Of a stretch of DNA of 64,000 bases, positions 35,123-46,936 are shown piece by piece. The stretch spans positions 13,158,972 to 13,222,971 of the forward strand of contig OY783194.1 of the NCBI GenBank assembly GCA_963678675.1, written 5' to 3'. Under the pieces are notes generated by a model that searched no databases, was not told the origin of the DNA, and was given only the letters and a program-made list of their open reading frames with translations. This DNA is from Xiphydria camelus. Its lineage: Eukaryota > Arthropoda > Insecta > Hymenoptera > Xiphydriidae. The position numbers and the translations under genes were made by a program. Within the stretch, counting starts at the first letter, position 1. Every line of letters starts with the position of its first letter.

Positions 35123-36030
35123 AAACCGTTAATCCTAGAAATATATAAAATGTAGGAAATGTTATGCTCTTTAATCTCATATCTAACCAATATTTACCAA
35201 AATCTATAGTTTTCCAGTTATTTCTTAAAAACTAAAAAAAAACTTTTTTGGGGGATTTTCTTTAAAAAAACGCATTTCCGGTAAAAATACGTGTTGGCAA
35301 ATTTGATTCACCTGTAAAGCAATGCGAAAAAAATATGCAAACGAAATTTCAAAACTACACCAAAACTTTCCCCCATTTGCCCTTTTTGAGCACCATTTGA
35401 CTCTACTACTAGATGTAGGTTCACCCAATACATGCCCAATAAGCCAGTTAAATTTGGCATAAAATTTTGGTTGGCGTCTCTTGTGAAAAACAAATGTGTT
35501 GTGCATGGGTTTCCGTACTTAGGGAAAGATGAAATGAGACCGATATAAATTTCATTGGGTGAGTGTCGTTTTGAAGCTGGTTGAACCATTTACTGGCAGC
35601 TTCAGAACGGTTGCCACCGACAATTTTTTCACAAGTTCGTCTCTGGCAACAAAGCTTTTGCAAAAAAAAACTTATTTAGTTGGAACTATCCGTCAAAATA
35701 TGAGAGAATTGCCAAAATCTGCAAAAATACAAAAGAATAAAATGGAACGCTTTACCACGCAATTTTATGTATCGAATAACTGTACTGTAACAAGTTATGA
35801 AAGCAAACTGAACAAAAAAGTACTTCAGCTAAGTTCAAAAGATATAAATTTATAACAGTAGAAAAAACAGTAAACGTCTTCCAGAAACCATTAAATTTTA
35901 TAATAGTACAAAATTTGGGGTCGATATGACTGACCAAATGGTGAGAAAGTATAATGTGAAATGTAAATACCGTAGATGGCCTATGTATTTTACAATATCC
36001 TCAATTTAGCCGGCATAAACACATGGGTTC

Positions 36031-36874
36031 TGTACGAAGAAGGTAATATTTTTTAATTATTGTTCCTGTTATATTGTTCAAAGTATCTATATTTGTGACT
36101 GATAATTTGAAATCCCGACAGTTTTGGCAATTATTTGCATTCAAACGCAAAGGTGTCAAAAGACACATTTGGTCGAAATAGGTATACGCAATATTGTGGT
36201 AAGAATAGTGTTAAAATCATTACTTCTGTGTGCTCATTTTAATTATTCATCACGCATATAAAAAGAAAGAAAAATACTACATTACTGATACATAAATGAA
36301 ACTATTCCTCTCGTGTATTCTATAAATAACAATTAATCTAGTTAATTTACTTATTTCATTACTTCAGATTTGAAATATTTTAAATCACGTTGATAATAAA
36401 CTAGAAATAAAACACAACATCATCTCTCGTTCAGCTCATAGAAATAATTCTTCGGATTTTACTACTTTCAGACTGGTCCCCTTGAGATTACCTCCCTTTT
36501 TATATTACCTTACCCTTACATACATTCCAGCGGCATCCTCTGGGTAGTCAGAATTAAGCCGAGAACCAACCATCTCAGTGGTGTTTAGTCTGAATTGATC
36601 ACTGTTCAACTCATCTGGTTTATCGATGCTTCATATAACTAATCCAATCGAGTCTGTACTAAGAATAGCGTTTGAGAATCGAAGGACTAGGCAAAGCATA
36701 ACGTCCGTCGCGAGGCTCACAGAGGCTGTAATGGGTGGAATGGCTCTAACAGGGTAGAAACAAATGCCAATTCTCTGTTCAGTGTTAGTGCACTGACCAA
36801 TGGTATGACTTCTAATGATCCCATCGCGTTACTCATTCCTTGGATCCCACCATAGTAACATCGTTCAATTACAC
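36031..36874. other. Spacer without recognised gene
   Basis: The likely 3' flank of the piggyBac relic; a GTGTCAAAAGACAC motif at about 36,153. No terminal TTAA pair could be assigned. No coding frame. Confidence 0.45.
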
Positions 36875-37467
36875 AGGTTTACAAAAAAAAAGTCCGGACT
36901 ATTTGACCGGACCATGGTATTCCGAGGTATTTTGCATCCTGAATCCGATCCCGAGGTCATCTGAGCCCCATCACGTCAGGAAAACGAGATTTCAAGGTCA
37001 TTTAGAAGTTAAAATGACCATTTTTTGGAACTGGACCCGGGACAATTTCTCAAGCGACCTGTTGAGTTGGAGGGTAGCTGTTTAGGTCTTGAATACCTTC
37101 CAAACATTGGAATGGAGTCCTAAATCTCGACCGGGACTATCACAGAACCACCCCAGTGGATGAAATGTTGCCATGATCGTTGTATCTCGCGGATTACGAT
37201 CTCCCTGTCAAGGTATCCAATTCCGGCGATCCGTTCACTGTGACATATTGACAGTGGACCCAGTACTGACCCTAATGGCCTTAGAACCTTGGAGTTATGC
37301 TCTGGGTGCTGCTCAGGGCAGTCCCATTTCCTTATTTATTTATTTCGAAATCTCGTTTTTCTGACGTGATGTGGCTCAGATGACCTCGGGATCGGATTCA
37401 GGACGCAAAAATACCTCGGAATACCATGGACCGGTCAAATAGTCCGGACTTTTTTTTTTGTAAACCT
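36875..37467. mobile_element. 593-bp palindromic element
   Basis: Starts AGGTTTACAAAAAAAAAGTC and ends with the complement; arms of about 130 bp include CCGGACTATTTGACCGG and CCTCGGAATACCATGG in complement. Non-coding. The target duplication is not clear. Confidence 0.87.
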
Positions 37468-37981
37468 CTGTTATCGAAACCGAATGTCGAAATTTATTCA
37501 GTGTTGCTTTGCTAAAGAATTGACAGCCATGCGGTTTCCGAAGAACGAGTGATTTAAAGAGATCGTAGGAAGTTTTATCATTGGTCAGTGTGCTAACACT
37601 ATTTCAAAAAGGTCAACCAGATCATTTTATATTCCTGCATTTAGAAATACTACTTCAGAATGTTTTGAATATATTAACTTATGGGTAATTAAATGTGTAT
37701 ATCTTGGCTAAGTATAGTTCTCAATCAAGAGTAAATTAACGGCATAAGGGTTCTTATTGTAACCTAATGGTTAATGAGGACTTTTCATTTAAAATAAAAT
37801 AAAGGAGATGGTCGAATTGAAGAAAAATTTGACCTCGAGTCATATTGAATTCTTTATAATTTTGGAAAAAAAATGGTTACTTACACTTTAGAAGAGCTAC
37901 ACAATATGAGGTTTTAGAATAGCATTAATTAATTAATTATATAATATTATACATAGTTATAATAACGACCATTTTTCATAG
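37468..37981. other. Likely intron upstream of the metallopeptidase exon
   Basis: No coding frame. It ends in a pyrimidine-containing stretch and AG at 37,980-37,981, a splice acceptor. Confidence 0.5.
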
Positions 37982-38106
37982 GATCAAAATGTGTACGAGG
38001 ATTACCATGAAGGATTTGATCACGGTTCATCATGAAATGGCTCATATTCAGTACTTCCTTCGTTACAGCGGCTTACCTCGAGAGTTCAGAGACGGAGCAA
38101 ATCCAG
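37982..38106 (+). CDS. Angiotensin-converting-enzyme-type metallopeptidase, one internal exon
   Basis: A 125-bp exon bounded by AG (37,980-37,981) and GTGAGA (38,107 on), phase 1 at both ends. It reads [15 protein letters not shown], then [25 protein letters not shown]. This is the zinc-binding HExxH segment of the M2 peptidase family (ACE/Ance), which removes C-terminal dipeptides from peptides, normally as a secreted or membrane glycoprotein. The two His of HEMAH bind zinc and the Glu is catalytic; the third zinc ligand (Glu in the HEAVGD block) would be in the next exon, not seen in the window. Odd point: the usual HEMGH is HEMAH here. No neighbouring exon was found, so either the introns are very long or the gene is broken by transposons. 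Confidence 0.88.
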
Positions 38107-39780
38107 GTGAGAATGGCTCATGATGGGGTATTTATTAGGTTTTTCTGTTACACTATCGTGCTTAAGTTAACGGCAGGAAGATATCGAAAGTAGAAATGGA
38201 CAGAAACGTCTTTGAACTTGTTGAAACTCGGACTAAACTAACTGTTTCTGTTTTATGTAATATCAGCTTGTATTACCTTTTTGGATCACGAAACCTTATA
38301 TAGGCAATGTGAGAATTATTTGAAGCCAGCATTTCTTAAAAAAAACTAATATTAAACCACTTTCTGCATTTTATTTTCAAAAGACAACAAATTAAAATGG
38401 CTTATATTTCACTGAAACGATAATTCTTATTGTTCGTTTCTTCATTAACGCGTAAGAAATCGACTGTAGAATTAATTTTGTATTAAAAGTATTCTTCTTT
38501 TTTTTTGTAAAAAATTATAATTACTGCCTTTTACCTAAATAGGTATGCTCTAGTATAGTATTTAGTATAAAATTAACTTGAATAGTGGTGGGGTAAATTA
38601 AACTTCTCCAAAATACATAGAAAATGTAAAAAATACGTCAACTACGCGAGGCCCCTTAAAAATTGAACCACTAAAAATTGTATTGACTTTAAAAGCTTAA
38701 TAAAAACTGCATGTCGCTTTTCGCCTCTTCAGAAGAGTACTTTAAAACCACTCCAAATTATGTCAATAATAACCTTGACAATTATTGGATGCCGTGTTTC
38801 GCCTCCCTCTCTCTTTTCCTTCCTTTCCCCTTCTCACTCTATCCTTCAAAAGAAGTATTGATATCCGAATATTAGTGCTACGTACCTACTTACCAAGTGT
38901 TTCTCAGGATAGGCGAAATAGGAGGTGTGAAAGTGCGAGCGACAATTTCGATTTATACTTCGCATATCTTCTGTGTCACCCATTTTGCAAATCACTCGGC
39001 ATATTTAAACGTAATAAAAAGGACCGAAATTGAAATGACAAATGACTATTCCAAGGCAGGTCACCGATATTCAAAACGGTGCTAGACAGGCCCATGCCTG
39101 GAGAAATTATTACCCTCTCTATTCCTAAAAAGAGTACCTTTGGAAATGTATCCACTCAAAATTGTGTCGATAAAAACTCCAACAAGAATTGAACGCCGTG
39201 TTTCGCTCCGCCTCCCCCGAAAAGTACTGATATCCGAATGTAGTGCTAAGTACCTACCCATTAAGTGCTTCTCAGGATAAGAGAGATAGGAAATGCAAGA
39301 ATGCTGATGAAAAATCACTTGGTATAAGCAAACGTAAGAAAAGTGACATAATAAAGCAGTTACCGATCTGTGCTAACTTTTTAAAACAATACAGAATCAT
39401 TCAAAATTAGATATATGCGAGGTAATCCGCGCAGAAAGTTCGTGCGCGCGCGCGTACGAGGTATATTTAATTCTCCCAAAACTTACCTCGTCGATAAATT
39501 ATAAGATTATAATTGTAGGCAGAATATTTATTAGCCAGCTTGAGAATCAGTCAATCGCTATTTCTCCCATTAAGTAGTAAAGTTTTGCAATTTCTCAATG
39601 AAATAAGAATTGGTAATTATTACTTTGTGCATACTGGCTGGGATATCTTCCAATTGCAAAGATCAGTGTTATATAATTCGATAATATGTAGTACATATTT
39701 CAAGAGCCTCGATTGAGGTTTGTGCCAAGGATTAAAAAAAAGCGCAGCGCCTGCCCGACGGTGAGACTCGAGAGACTATA
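38107..39780. other. Non-coding, with a diverged direct repeat
   Basis: Blocks at about 38,780-39,030 and 39,180-39,350 are diverged direct copies (sharing GCCGTGTTTCGC, 'tgatatccgaat' and 'tctcaggata'). No FHEAVGD-type exon was found. Probably intron of the metallopeptidase gene. Confidence 0.5.
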
Positions 39781-40310
39781 CAGGGTGAGTCACTTAAGTT
39801 GACAAACGTGAATATCTTGAAAATTAAGCACTTGAGAGAAAAATGTTTCAGGCAAAAGTATTATCGTTTTACCAGCGGGATTTAATGGTTATACGTTTGA
39901 TTCGTTTGGTTTAGAATTTCAAAGTTATTTGAAGGGAAACTTTGATTTCTTATTTAGGAATCTCTATTTTTTTTAATGATTCGTATTCTTCGTACAAAAC
40001 TTAAAAATTCTGTGACTTTTCGTGTTTACTTTCAGCGTTTACGAATAATTACGCATTGAACGTAGCAGTAGCATAGGACCTTGAAGTAGCAGTTACACCT
40101 GCAATGAACACTACCGTTGGCTATTAGTTTGGCTGGTTCTTCATCAGATACGAAAAAGGGGAAGAGCCTACAAATCATTCACTATCACCGCCCGTCTACC
40201 GTCCGCCGGCTACCGCGCTAGCACTTGTTTATTTTTAGACCAATCAGAATTTTGAATTCTTGAAGAGTTCAGTGGAGCCCGAGTTATCCATGATATTGCA
40301 TCCTACGGTA

Positions 40311-41000
40311 CTTATTGTATTTAGGTAGGACCGGGAACCCGTCTTTACTTTTACAATTTCATTTATCATGTCACGGCTAACTGACCGGACTTTACATTTC
40401 TACGATTTTCCCCGTAATAAGTTTCTAATTAATACCTCCTAACAGTTATGGTCAATTCAGCACAACCCTCGCTTAATCCAACCCGACGCAGGTAATTAAC
40501 ACATTGGCTACCATGTGAATCACCGGTGATACACGAGATATAGTAGCCAACGTGTTAATATTGGCAAGAAAATGAGTTCCACGGAACGACCGATTGGGAA
40601 AACTTGATCTATTCAGGTATAAGGGGTCAAAGTATCTTTTGAGGTAGCTTCATCGAGGTAACAACAATACTTTGGGATCAGGAAAAATTTCCCTATACTG
40701 TTGCTACCTCGATGAAGCTACCTCAAAAGATACTTTGACCCCTTATACCTGGATAGGTCAAGTTTTCCCAATTGGTCGTTCCGTGGAACTCATTTTCTTG
40801 CCAATATTAATTACCTGCGTCAGGTTGGATTAAGCGAGGGTTGTGCTGAATTTAACTGTTAGGAGATATTAATTAGAAACCTATTACGGAGAAAATCGTA
40901 GAAATGTAAAGACCGGTCAGTTAGCCGTGACATGATAAATGAAATTGTAAAAGTAAAGACGGGTTTCCGGTCTTACCTAAATACAATAAGTACCGTAGGA
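40311..41000. mobile_element. 690-bp near-perfect palindrome (W) inside V
   Basis: Starts TCCTACGGTACTTATTG and ends with its complement; arms of about 320 bp meet at about 40,690. The right arm of V continues 'gatattgcatcaatcc' where W interrupts the left arm, showing it is an insertion. A 55-bp element lies in its left arm only. Confidence 0.87.
40500..40554. mobile_element. 55-bp TTAA micro-MITE
   Basis: Starts CACATTGGCTACC and ends GTAGCCAACGTG, flanked by TTAA at 40,496-40,499 and 40,555-40,558. The other arm of W (about 40,801-40,816) has the same surroundings with one TTAA and no insert. A related terminus, CACGTTGGCTGCC after TTAA, is at 57,100. Confidence 0.9.
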
Positions 41001-41448
41001 CTTAACAGTATCACACAGGTAAATAATAGGTTTGTTCCAACCGACGATTCCTGTACGGTTCTGGAACTGTCGCGGAACTGGTGGGATCGTTTTAATGGGC
41101 AGGCGCGATGTTTGTACTGCTGGGAACTGGTAAGAGCGGTTGGAACGGTTTTGAAACCGTCCGTGAATCCCGCGTAAAGTGTCAGTCGTGTCCAAGCAAC
41201 GATACACTTAAAGTAATATGGTCACTCTCCAAAGTGATCGTTAAGTGTCCGTAAAAAAGTCATCAAAAAACTATGATTTATAATTGAAAATTCTCTTTGT
41301 GAATTATAAAATTTATGACCATAAGAATTAGTCGATTATTTTGATTATTTTTCACTTATTATTCAAATAATGTGCCTCCTTTGACTAGCGTCTTTTTATG
41401 CGTGGGAACGCATATTATCAATAGGCTCGTGGCCCAGTAGAGAAAACC

Positions 41449-41482
41449 ACGATACACTCAAACGTTTGAGTGTATCGTGGGG
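41449..41482. repeat. 34-bp perfect palindrome
   Basis: CACGATACACTCAAA followed directly by CGTTTGAGTGTATCGTG. Lies in the interior of element V; function unknown. It could be the terminus-to-terminus remnant of an excised element. Confidence 0.85.
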
Positions 41483-43453
41483 AAAACGAGATCTGAAATG
41501 CACGCTTGAACCCACTCCACTGACGCGACGTTGCCGCATCTACTCGACGCGCTATTTCCGAACACCGAGAAGCAGAAATTAGTTATAACTAAAGTATCAA
41601 ACGGTCAATAATTTTCATCAATGGGTGTACATTTTTGTTTTTTTTTCCCCCGTTTTTGGTATATTTTTTATATTTTAATCTTGGATTTTACATACAAACA
41701 CCCCAAGAAATGTGTCTTGCCCATAAGACTCTGGGTTATTTTCTACTCGGTAATTAATTTTTATCAGACATACTAAACGGGTCAATCTACCCCAAATTGC
41801 ACCAGGATGTTTCTCTTGATATTAGCTTGCATACATAATTATTTCATATTTAAATCTTGGAAATCGATTCGTGACCATACTACTTTAACACGATATGCTC
41901 TTGCGCATCTTTCCCAGGCCATATGACATCACGCGAGAATAGTTTTCGAATAATAAGAGGTGCACAACCTTGCTTCCACCGTTTTCGTCATATTGAGATA
42001 TGAGAAAAACGGGGGACGCAAAGTTAAACATATATATCATTACCGATTATTTTTCTTTGCGTGTCCAACTATGATAATAATAAAATCAGATATTTCATAT
42101 ATTATTTCATAGATTTGTTTACAAACGAGCATATATATTTGGTATAAATGTGGTTGAAATGTAGATATACATAGACAGCGTGTAAATGTCTGGCAGATAT
42201 CCTAAGTCGACAACAATCGATGTTCTGTAGCAAATGTAATAATTATTTAAAATTAAAAGTTGATACTATTAAAGAAACTTAATTATACAGCTCTATATTA
42301 GTCTTCTCGGCCTGTAATAAGGAACTGTAAAACGATGTAGAAGCTATAAGGATTTTATTAGAGAACGAGGAAACCTTCTAGAGCTTAGTAATTTCTTTGT
42401 CAAATATTATTAATTTCATGTGTTATAAAATTATTCGAATGGACGATAATGAAATTTAGAACTAATCTTGCCATCGGTCGCAATGATAAGGCGGGCGGTA
42501 TGTTTCAACGAACTTAAGCTGCTAATGAGCACGTAGCCACGCACACCTTTCCCGAAAGGTAGATGCTTCTAGCTTCGATGCGCGACGCTAACAAACCGCC
42601 TAATCGTAGTGCGCATGTCAGTCCACGCAGTTCATGCTCAGAACCAAGTATCGGATGGACGGTCACGGAACCGTTCTACGAACGATCCCACGGGTGGTTG
42701 GAACGCTTCACAACACCGTACACGGAACCGTACACGGCACGGTTGGAACGGACTTTCTCTACTGCGCATGACGGGGACCGTTCAATGTACGGTTCTCGGT
42801 GCGGTTGAAACAAACCTAAAAACTTCGCGGTATTTGGATTGATGCAATATCACGGGTAACTCGGGCTCGACTGAACTCTTCAAGAATTCAGAATTCTTAT
42901 TGGTCTAAACATAAACAAGTGCTAGCGCGGTAGCCGGGAGGTGATAGTGAATTATTTGTAGGCTCTTCCCCTTTTTCGTATCTGATGAAGAGCCAATAGC
43001 CAAACTAATAGCCAACGGTAGTATTCATTGCAGGGGTAACTGCTACTTCTACGTTCTATTGCTACTGCTACGTTCAATGCGTAATTACTCGTAAACGCTG
43101 AAAGTACCTAAACACGAAAAGTCATAGAACAAAAGTTGTTAAATTTTGTACAAAGAATACGAATCATTAAAAAAATAGGGATTCCTATTTAAAAAATCAG
43201 AGTTTCCCTTCAAATAACCTTGAAATTCTAAAAGAAACGAATCAAACGTATAACCATTAAATCCCGCTGGTAAAACGATGATACTTTTGCCTGAAACATT
43301 TTTCTCTCAAATGCTTAATTTTCAAGATATTCACGTTTGTCAACTTGAATGACTCACCCTGTCTACTCGTATATATACTCCGCGCATAGTTCGTACCTGA
43401 AGTCTCTATTTCTCATTAACTGAGATATTTCGAATTACGAAATTATTATTATA

Positions 43454-45401
43454 TACCGTATGTCCAATGGCTAATCGAGCAGGTGCAGCGACCTGAATTT
43501 TCCTGAAACTTGACTTCGGCAGTGTTTTAGTTAAAGGTGGCTTTGGAAGATGGCGCGCATACGAGCGAAACGTTTGAAATATCTAATTTCCCGATAGGTA
43601 AAAGCGGGAGGTAGATAAATGCGGGAGATCGAAGTGTAACCTCAAAATTGTGAATGTTGGAATAATGGTGAGCAATTGTTTGAAACGATAAGACATAATA
43701 ATTCGGGTTTTTTTTCGATGTTCAACTAAATAACACGACTGATACCTAATTGCAGAGAGAAGCGACTGGCAGTCGTGGAGGAAGGGACTACCGTCAACGT
43801 GATCCTCGTCAGAGTGGTCGAGCTCTGCCTCGGCGACGAAAGGTGTAATTAAAATGAAATGAAAGCCTGAGTCAAGGTGAAAATTGGAAGGCGTGGAAAG
43901 AAAACGCGGCAGAGTCGCCAACAGAAGGAGTGAGTGAAGTGCGAAAGAAAAGTGCAGTGGCGCCGAAAAACGTCGCATGTAGAAGACAGTGACGAACAGC
44001 AGCAGCAGCTGGTCGACACTGCTCAACTCCGCACCAGCTCCTGAATGATATCTCGCCGATCGCGATACGCGGCAGCTCCTGTGGACAACGATTCCAGACA
44101 CTCGAGTCGTAGTCGCAGCAAGGACAGCAGCAGCAGCAGCGTCGACGGCAGGGCCACCGTTGGAAAGCGAAGGCAATCCAAGACCGACTCGGATAGCTGT
44201 AAGAGAAAGACACATCGGCGGAAACATAAAATATCGAAGCAAGACTTGCAATGAGAGTGTGGTAAGAGGAAGAAGAAAAATGACAGAGACAAGGCGACGA
44301 GACGGAGGAGGAAGTCGTCACCACGAAGGGTTCCTGAAACGGTAGCAGTACTAGCACCGTGCGAACAGTTCCAGAGAACAGGCCGTCTACACCCAGTCGT
44401 AAATCATGCCGAATTCCTGTGACACCCGACAGCGGCATCACGTCAGGAGTGTGAACGGTGGAGAAGAACGGGAGCCTCACTGAAAAAGGAAGAAGCAGTG
44501 TTGGCGGTGGTAGTGACAGCTAAGGAACCCTTCGTGGTGACGACTTCCTCCTCCGTCTCGTCGCCTTGTCTCTGTCATTTTTCTTCTTCCTCTTACCACA
44601 CTCTCATTGCAAGTCTTGCTTCGATATTTTATGTTTCCGCCGATGTGTCTTTCTCTTACAGCTATCCGAGTCGGTCTTGGATTGCCTTCGCTTTCCAACG
44701 GTGGCCCTGCCGTCGACGCTGCTGCTGCTGCTGTCCTTGCTGCGACTACGACTCGAGTGTCTGGAATCGTTGTCCACAGGAGCTGCCGCGTATCGCGATC
44801 GGCGAGATATCATTCAGGAGCTGGTGCGGAGTTGAGCAGTGTCGACCAGCTGCTGCTGCTGTTCGTCACTGTCTTCTACATGCGACGTTTTTCGGCGCCA
44901 CTGCACTTTTCTTTCGCACTTCACTCACTCCTTCTGTTGGCGACTGCCGCGTTTTCTTTCCACGCCTTCCAATTTTCACCTTGACTCAGGCTTTCATTTC
45001 ATTTTAATTGCACCTTTCGTCGCCGAGGCAGAGCTCGACCACTCTGACGAGGATCACGTTGACGGTAGTCCCTTCCTCCACGACTGCCAGTCGCTTCTCT
45101 CTGCAATTAGGTATCAGTCGTGTTATTTAGTTGAACATCGAAAAAAACCCGAATTATTATGTCTTATAGTTTCAAACAATTACTCACCATTATTCCAGCA
45201 TTCACAATTTTGAGGTTACACTTCGATCTCCCGCATTTATCTACCTCCCGCTTTTACCTATCGGGAAATTAGATATTTCAAACGTTTCGCTCGTATGCGC
45301 GCCATCTTCCAAAGCCACCTTTAACTAAAACACTGCCGAAGTCAAGTTTCAGGAAAATTCAGGTCGCTGCACCTGCTCGACTAGCCATTGGACATACGGT
45401 A
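43454..45401. mobile_element. 1.95-kb young palindrome (R), 880-bp arms
   Basis: Starts TACCGTATGTCCAATGG and ends with the complement, flanked by TA (43,452-43,453; 45,402-45,403). Arms of about 885 bp (43,454-44,338; 44,518-45,401) look more than 98% identical, with a spacer of about 180 bp. Much GC-richer than its surroundings. A 60-bp arm segment matches the hairpins at 17.5-18.1 kb. Confidence 0.92.
44048..44254 (+). other. Open Ser/Arg-rich frame inside R, possibly captured host exon
   Basis: 69 codons from ATG: SRHSSRSRSKDSSSSSVDGR, then KRRQSKTDSDSCKRKTHRRK to a stop. The same frame exists inverted in the other arm (44,604-44,813). The composition is basic and serine-rich, as in many nuclear proteins, and the GC content contrasts with flanking DNA. 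No transposase feature. Could equally be chance in a CAG-rich stretch. Confidence 0.35.
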
Positions 45402-45517
45402 TAGTCAAATCAATGAACGAGTTCTAGAGATCTCTTAGAGTTCTCTTCAAAGATGAGCGTTGCTATACTTTAAGAAACATCATTATACGAGTAGTCGTCG
45501 TCATCTTCGTACATATG

Positions 45518-45705
45518 CGAGCAGAGCATCTATCCGCCGTGGATTTAGTCAAGGAACTTGGATGGAGGCGGATGTAATTGAGCGGTACGTATGTGAAAGT
45601 TATACTACAGAGACTCTGAGGACTCTTGCGTACCGCTCAAGTACGCCTGCCTCCATTCAAGTTCTTTCGCTAAATCCACGACGGACAGATGCTTTGCTCG
45701 CGCGT
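45518..45705. repeat. Imperfect palindrome (MITE-like)
   Basis: CGCCGTGGATTTAGTCAAGG and TGGATGGAGGCGG pair with inverted partners in 45,640-45,700. The apparent frame across it is an artefact of the palindrome. Confidence 0.75.
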
Positions 45706-46569
45706 GTACCTTCACGAGAAACTCGATGCTAATTTAAAAAATGTCCATCTCACCACTAGATGGCACTAATCATATACCGACCGATTTTATGAATAATATT
45801 CAAGTTGTGCGGATCATGGTTGGTTATCGGTTATTCACACACCTCAATTAATAATATTTGAACTTTTAGCCGAATTGGTATTACGAAACAGTAAGGTAAA
45901 AGACCGTATTATGTGACAGTTTTCAGATGCCGTGAGATATTTTCAGCTATACGAAGTAGATTTAATACCATTATCCTGATTTGTTTCGTTAGTTGATGCA
46001 TCTTAATATTATTTTATCTAAAACAATTGCTAAAAATGATTTTTTTTGTAGAAAACATATTTAAAAAACGAAATTATTGGGTGATGCTTATGTCCGTATT
46101 TATGAGACAGTACGGAGTGGTATGACCCATTTGTTGATACAGTATGTCCCATATTATGAGACAGGTCAATCAAACTTCAAAACAAACAATTATTGTAATA
46201 AAATGTTTTATCGTGCAAAACAACCCCACAACAAAACTTATTTTAAAGACCAGGTAACATTGCAAAGTAAATTTCAACATGCCAATAAAATCAATCTTTG
46301 AAAATCAACTTTTTCAGCTTGAATGAAAAACGTCTGTCAATGACTACTGCATTTCTTGCTTGATTTTAAAAAAATTTCCTTAATTTTTCCAGCAACAGTT
46401 TCTTCTCTTCTGCTATTTTCTTCTTCTCTTCTTGTAACTCTTTCTTCTTCTTTAATTGTTCTTCTGTAATTTTGACTGCTTTTCTTTATTTAAATGATAA
46501 TTGAACCATTCATGCACATTTTGGAAAATCTATTTTAAAATAATGCTCTAAGTTTGAAAGCGTTTTTAA

Positions 46570-46791
46570 CCCCTTCAGACCTGGTGTACACGAGAATGTA
46601 CATTGGATTTTAGTTATTTTATTAAAAAATGTTACGCAAAAATACAACTTTGTACTACTTGCACATAAATATAAGAAAATTTAAAAATAAAGATTGCAAA
46701 AATATGTTAAAATATAATAATACCCCAAAGGCTAAAACATCATTAACAATTTTATTTACTCCGCGAAGAAAAAAAATCAGGTCTAAAGGGA
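46570..46791. mobile_element. 222-bp TTAA MITE (CCCCTTCAGACCTG family)
   Basis: Starts CCCCTTCAGACCTGGTGTAC after TTAA (46,566-46,569); ends CAGGTCTAAAGGGA followed by CTAA, a probable decayed TTAA. A shorter, deleted relative of the element at 32,637-33,159. Confidence 0.82.
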
Positions 46792-46936
46792 CTAAACTAC
46801 TATTAAATCTTAGTTTCAAACTTTTATAGCGCGGTTGTTACTGTAAGTACACATTGGCCCTTTCTACATTTAAAGGTTCTCTTGAAATACAGTTTGATTA
46901 TGCACTTTGGCCCAAATCTCGAAAGATTGACATTGG

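Larger units (their letters stand above)
25395..35408. mobile_element. Element K: 10-kb composite carrying a PIN-like gene
   Basis: Ends TAGTCCAGTCAAATGG and the complement of TAGTAGAGTCAAATGG, flanked by CTA (25,392-25,394 and 35,409-35,411). Deleting it rejoins the piggyBac frame. The left arm (25,395-25,491, 32,456-32,636, 33,164-33,211) is an inverted copy of the right arm (35,097-35,408), about 315 bp. The arm is interrupted by element G (7 kb) and a TTAA MITE. The native part is about 2.4 kb: a second TAGTCTAGTCAGATGG-type start at 33,212, the PIN-like gene, and the right arm. A relative, element D, is at 50,217-52,616. Confidence 0.82.
24949..36030 (+). pseudogene. piggyBac-type transposase split by a 10-kb insertion
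   Basis: The 5' piece, 24,949-25,394, starts at an ATG and reads IMEYIIKCMEMEAQKVLGKE, LEAFMGILYVRDAF and SFLWNKKWGP, then changes frame to EQLYTTKA. The 3' piece, 35,409-36,030, continues with CRFTQYMPNKP, KFGIKFWLAS, TDNFFTSSSLATKLL (a catalytic Asp), VGTIRQN, and VDMTDQMVRKYNVK (a further catalytic Asp) to NILNLAGINTW. Between KA and CRF sits element K. In addition to the insertion there are several frame changes and stops (for example near 25,232, 35,550 and 35,853). Order and motifs are those of piggyBac transposases that move elements between TTAA sites. Confidence 0.88.
39781..43361. mobile_element. 3.6-kb long-TIR element (V)
   Basis: Starts CAGGGTGAGTCACTTAAGTT and ends with a near complement; the left flank is TA and the right flank TC (possibly a mutated TA). 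Arms of about 530 bp: 39,781-40,310 and about 42,840-43,361. The interior carries the nested palindrome W, GC-richer inverted segments (about 41,030-41,170 against 42,650-42,810) and no transposase, so it is non-autonomous. Confidence 0.87.

Noticed and set aside
43583..45213. Several long overlapping frames on both strands (up to 222 codons) as genes
   Set aside because: They are mirror images produced by the near-perfect palindrome and its CAG-rich sequence; only the Ser/Arg-rich frame was kept, at low confidence.
45460..45732. 90-codon frame as a small gene
   Set aside because: It spans an imperfect palindrome whose two halves explain the open frame.
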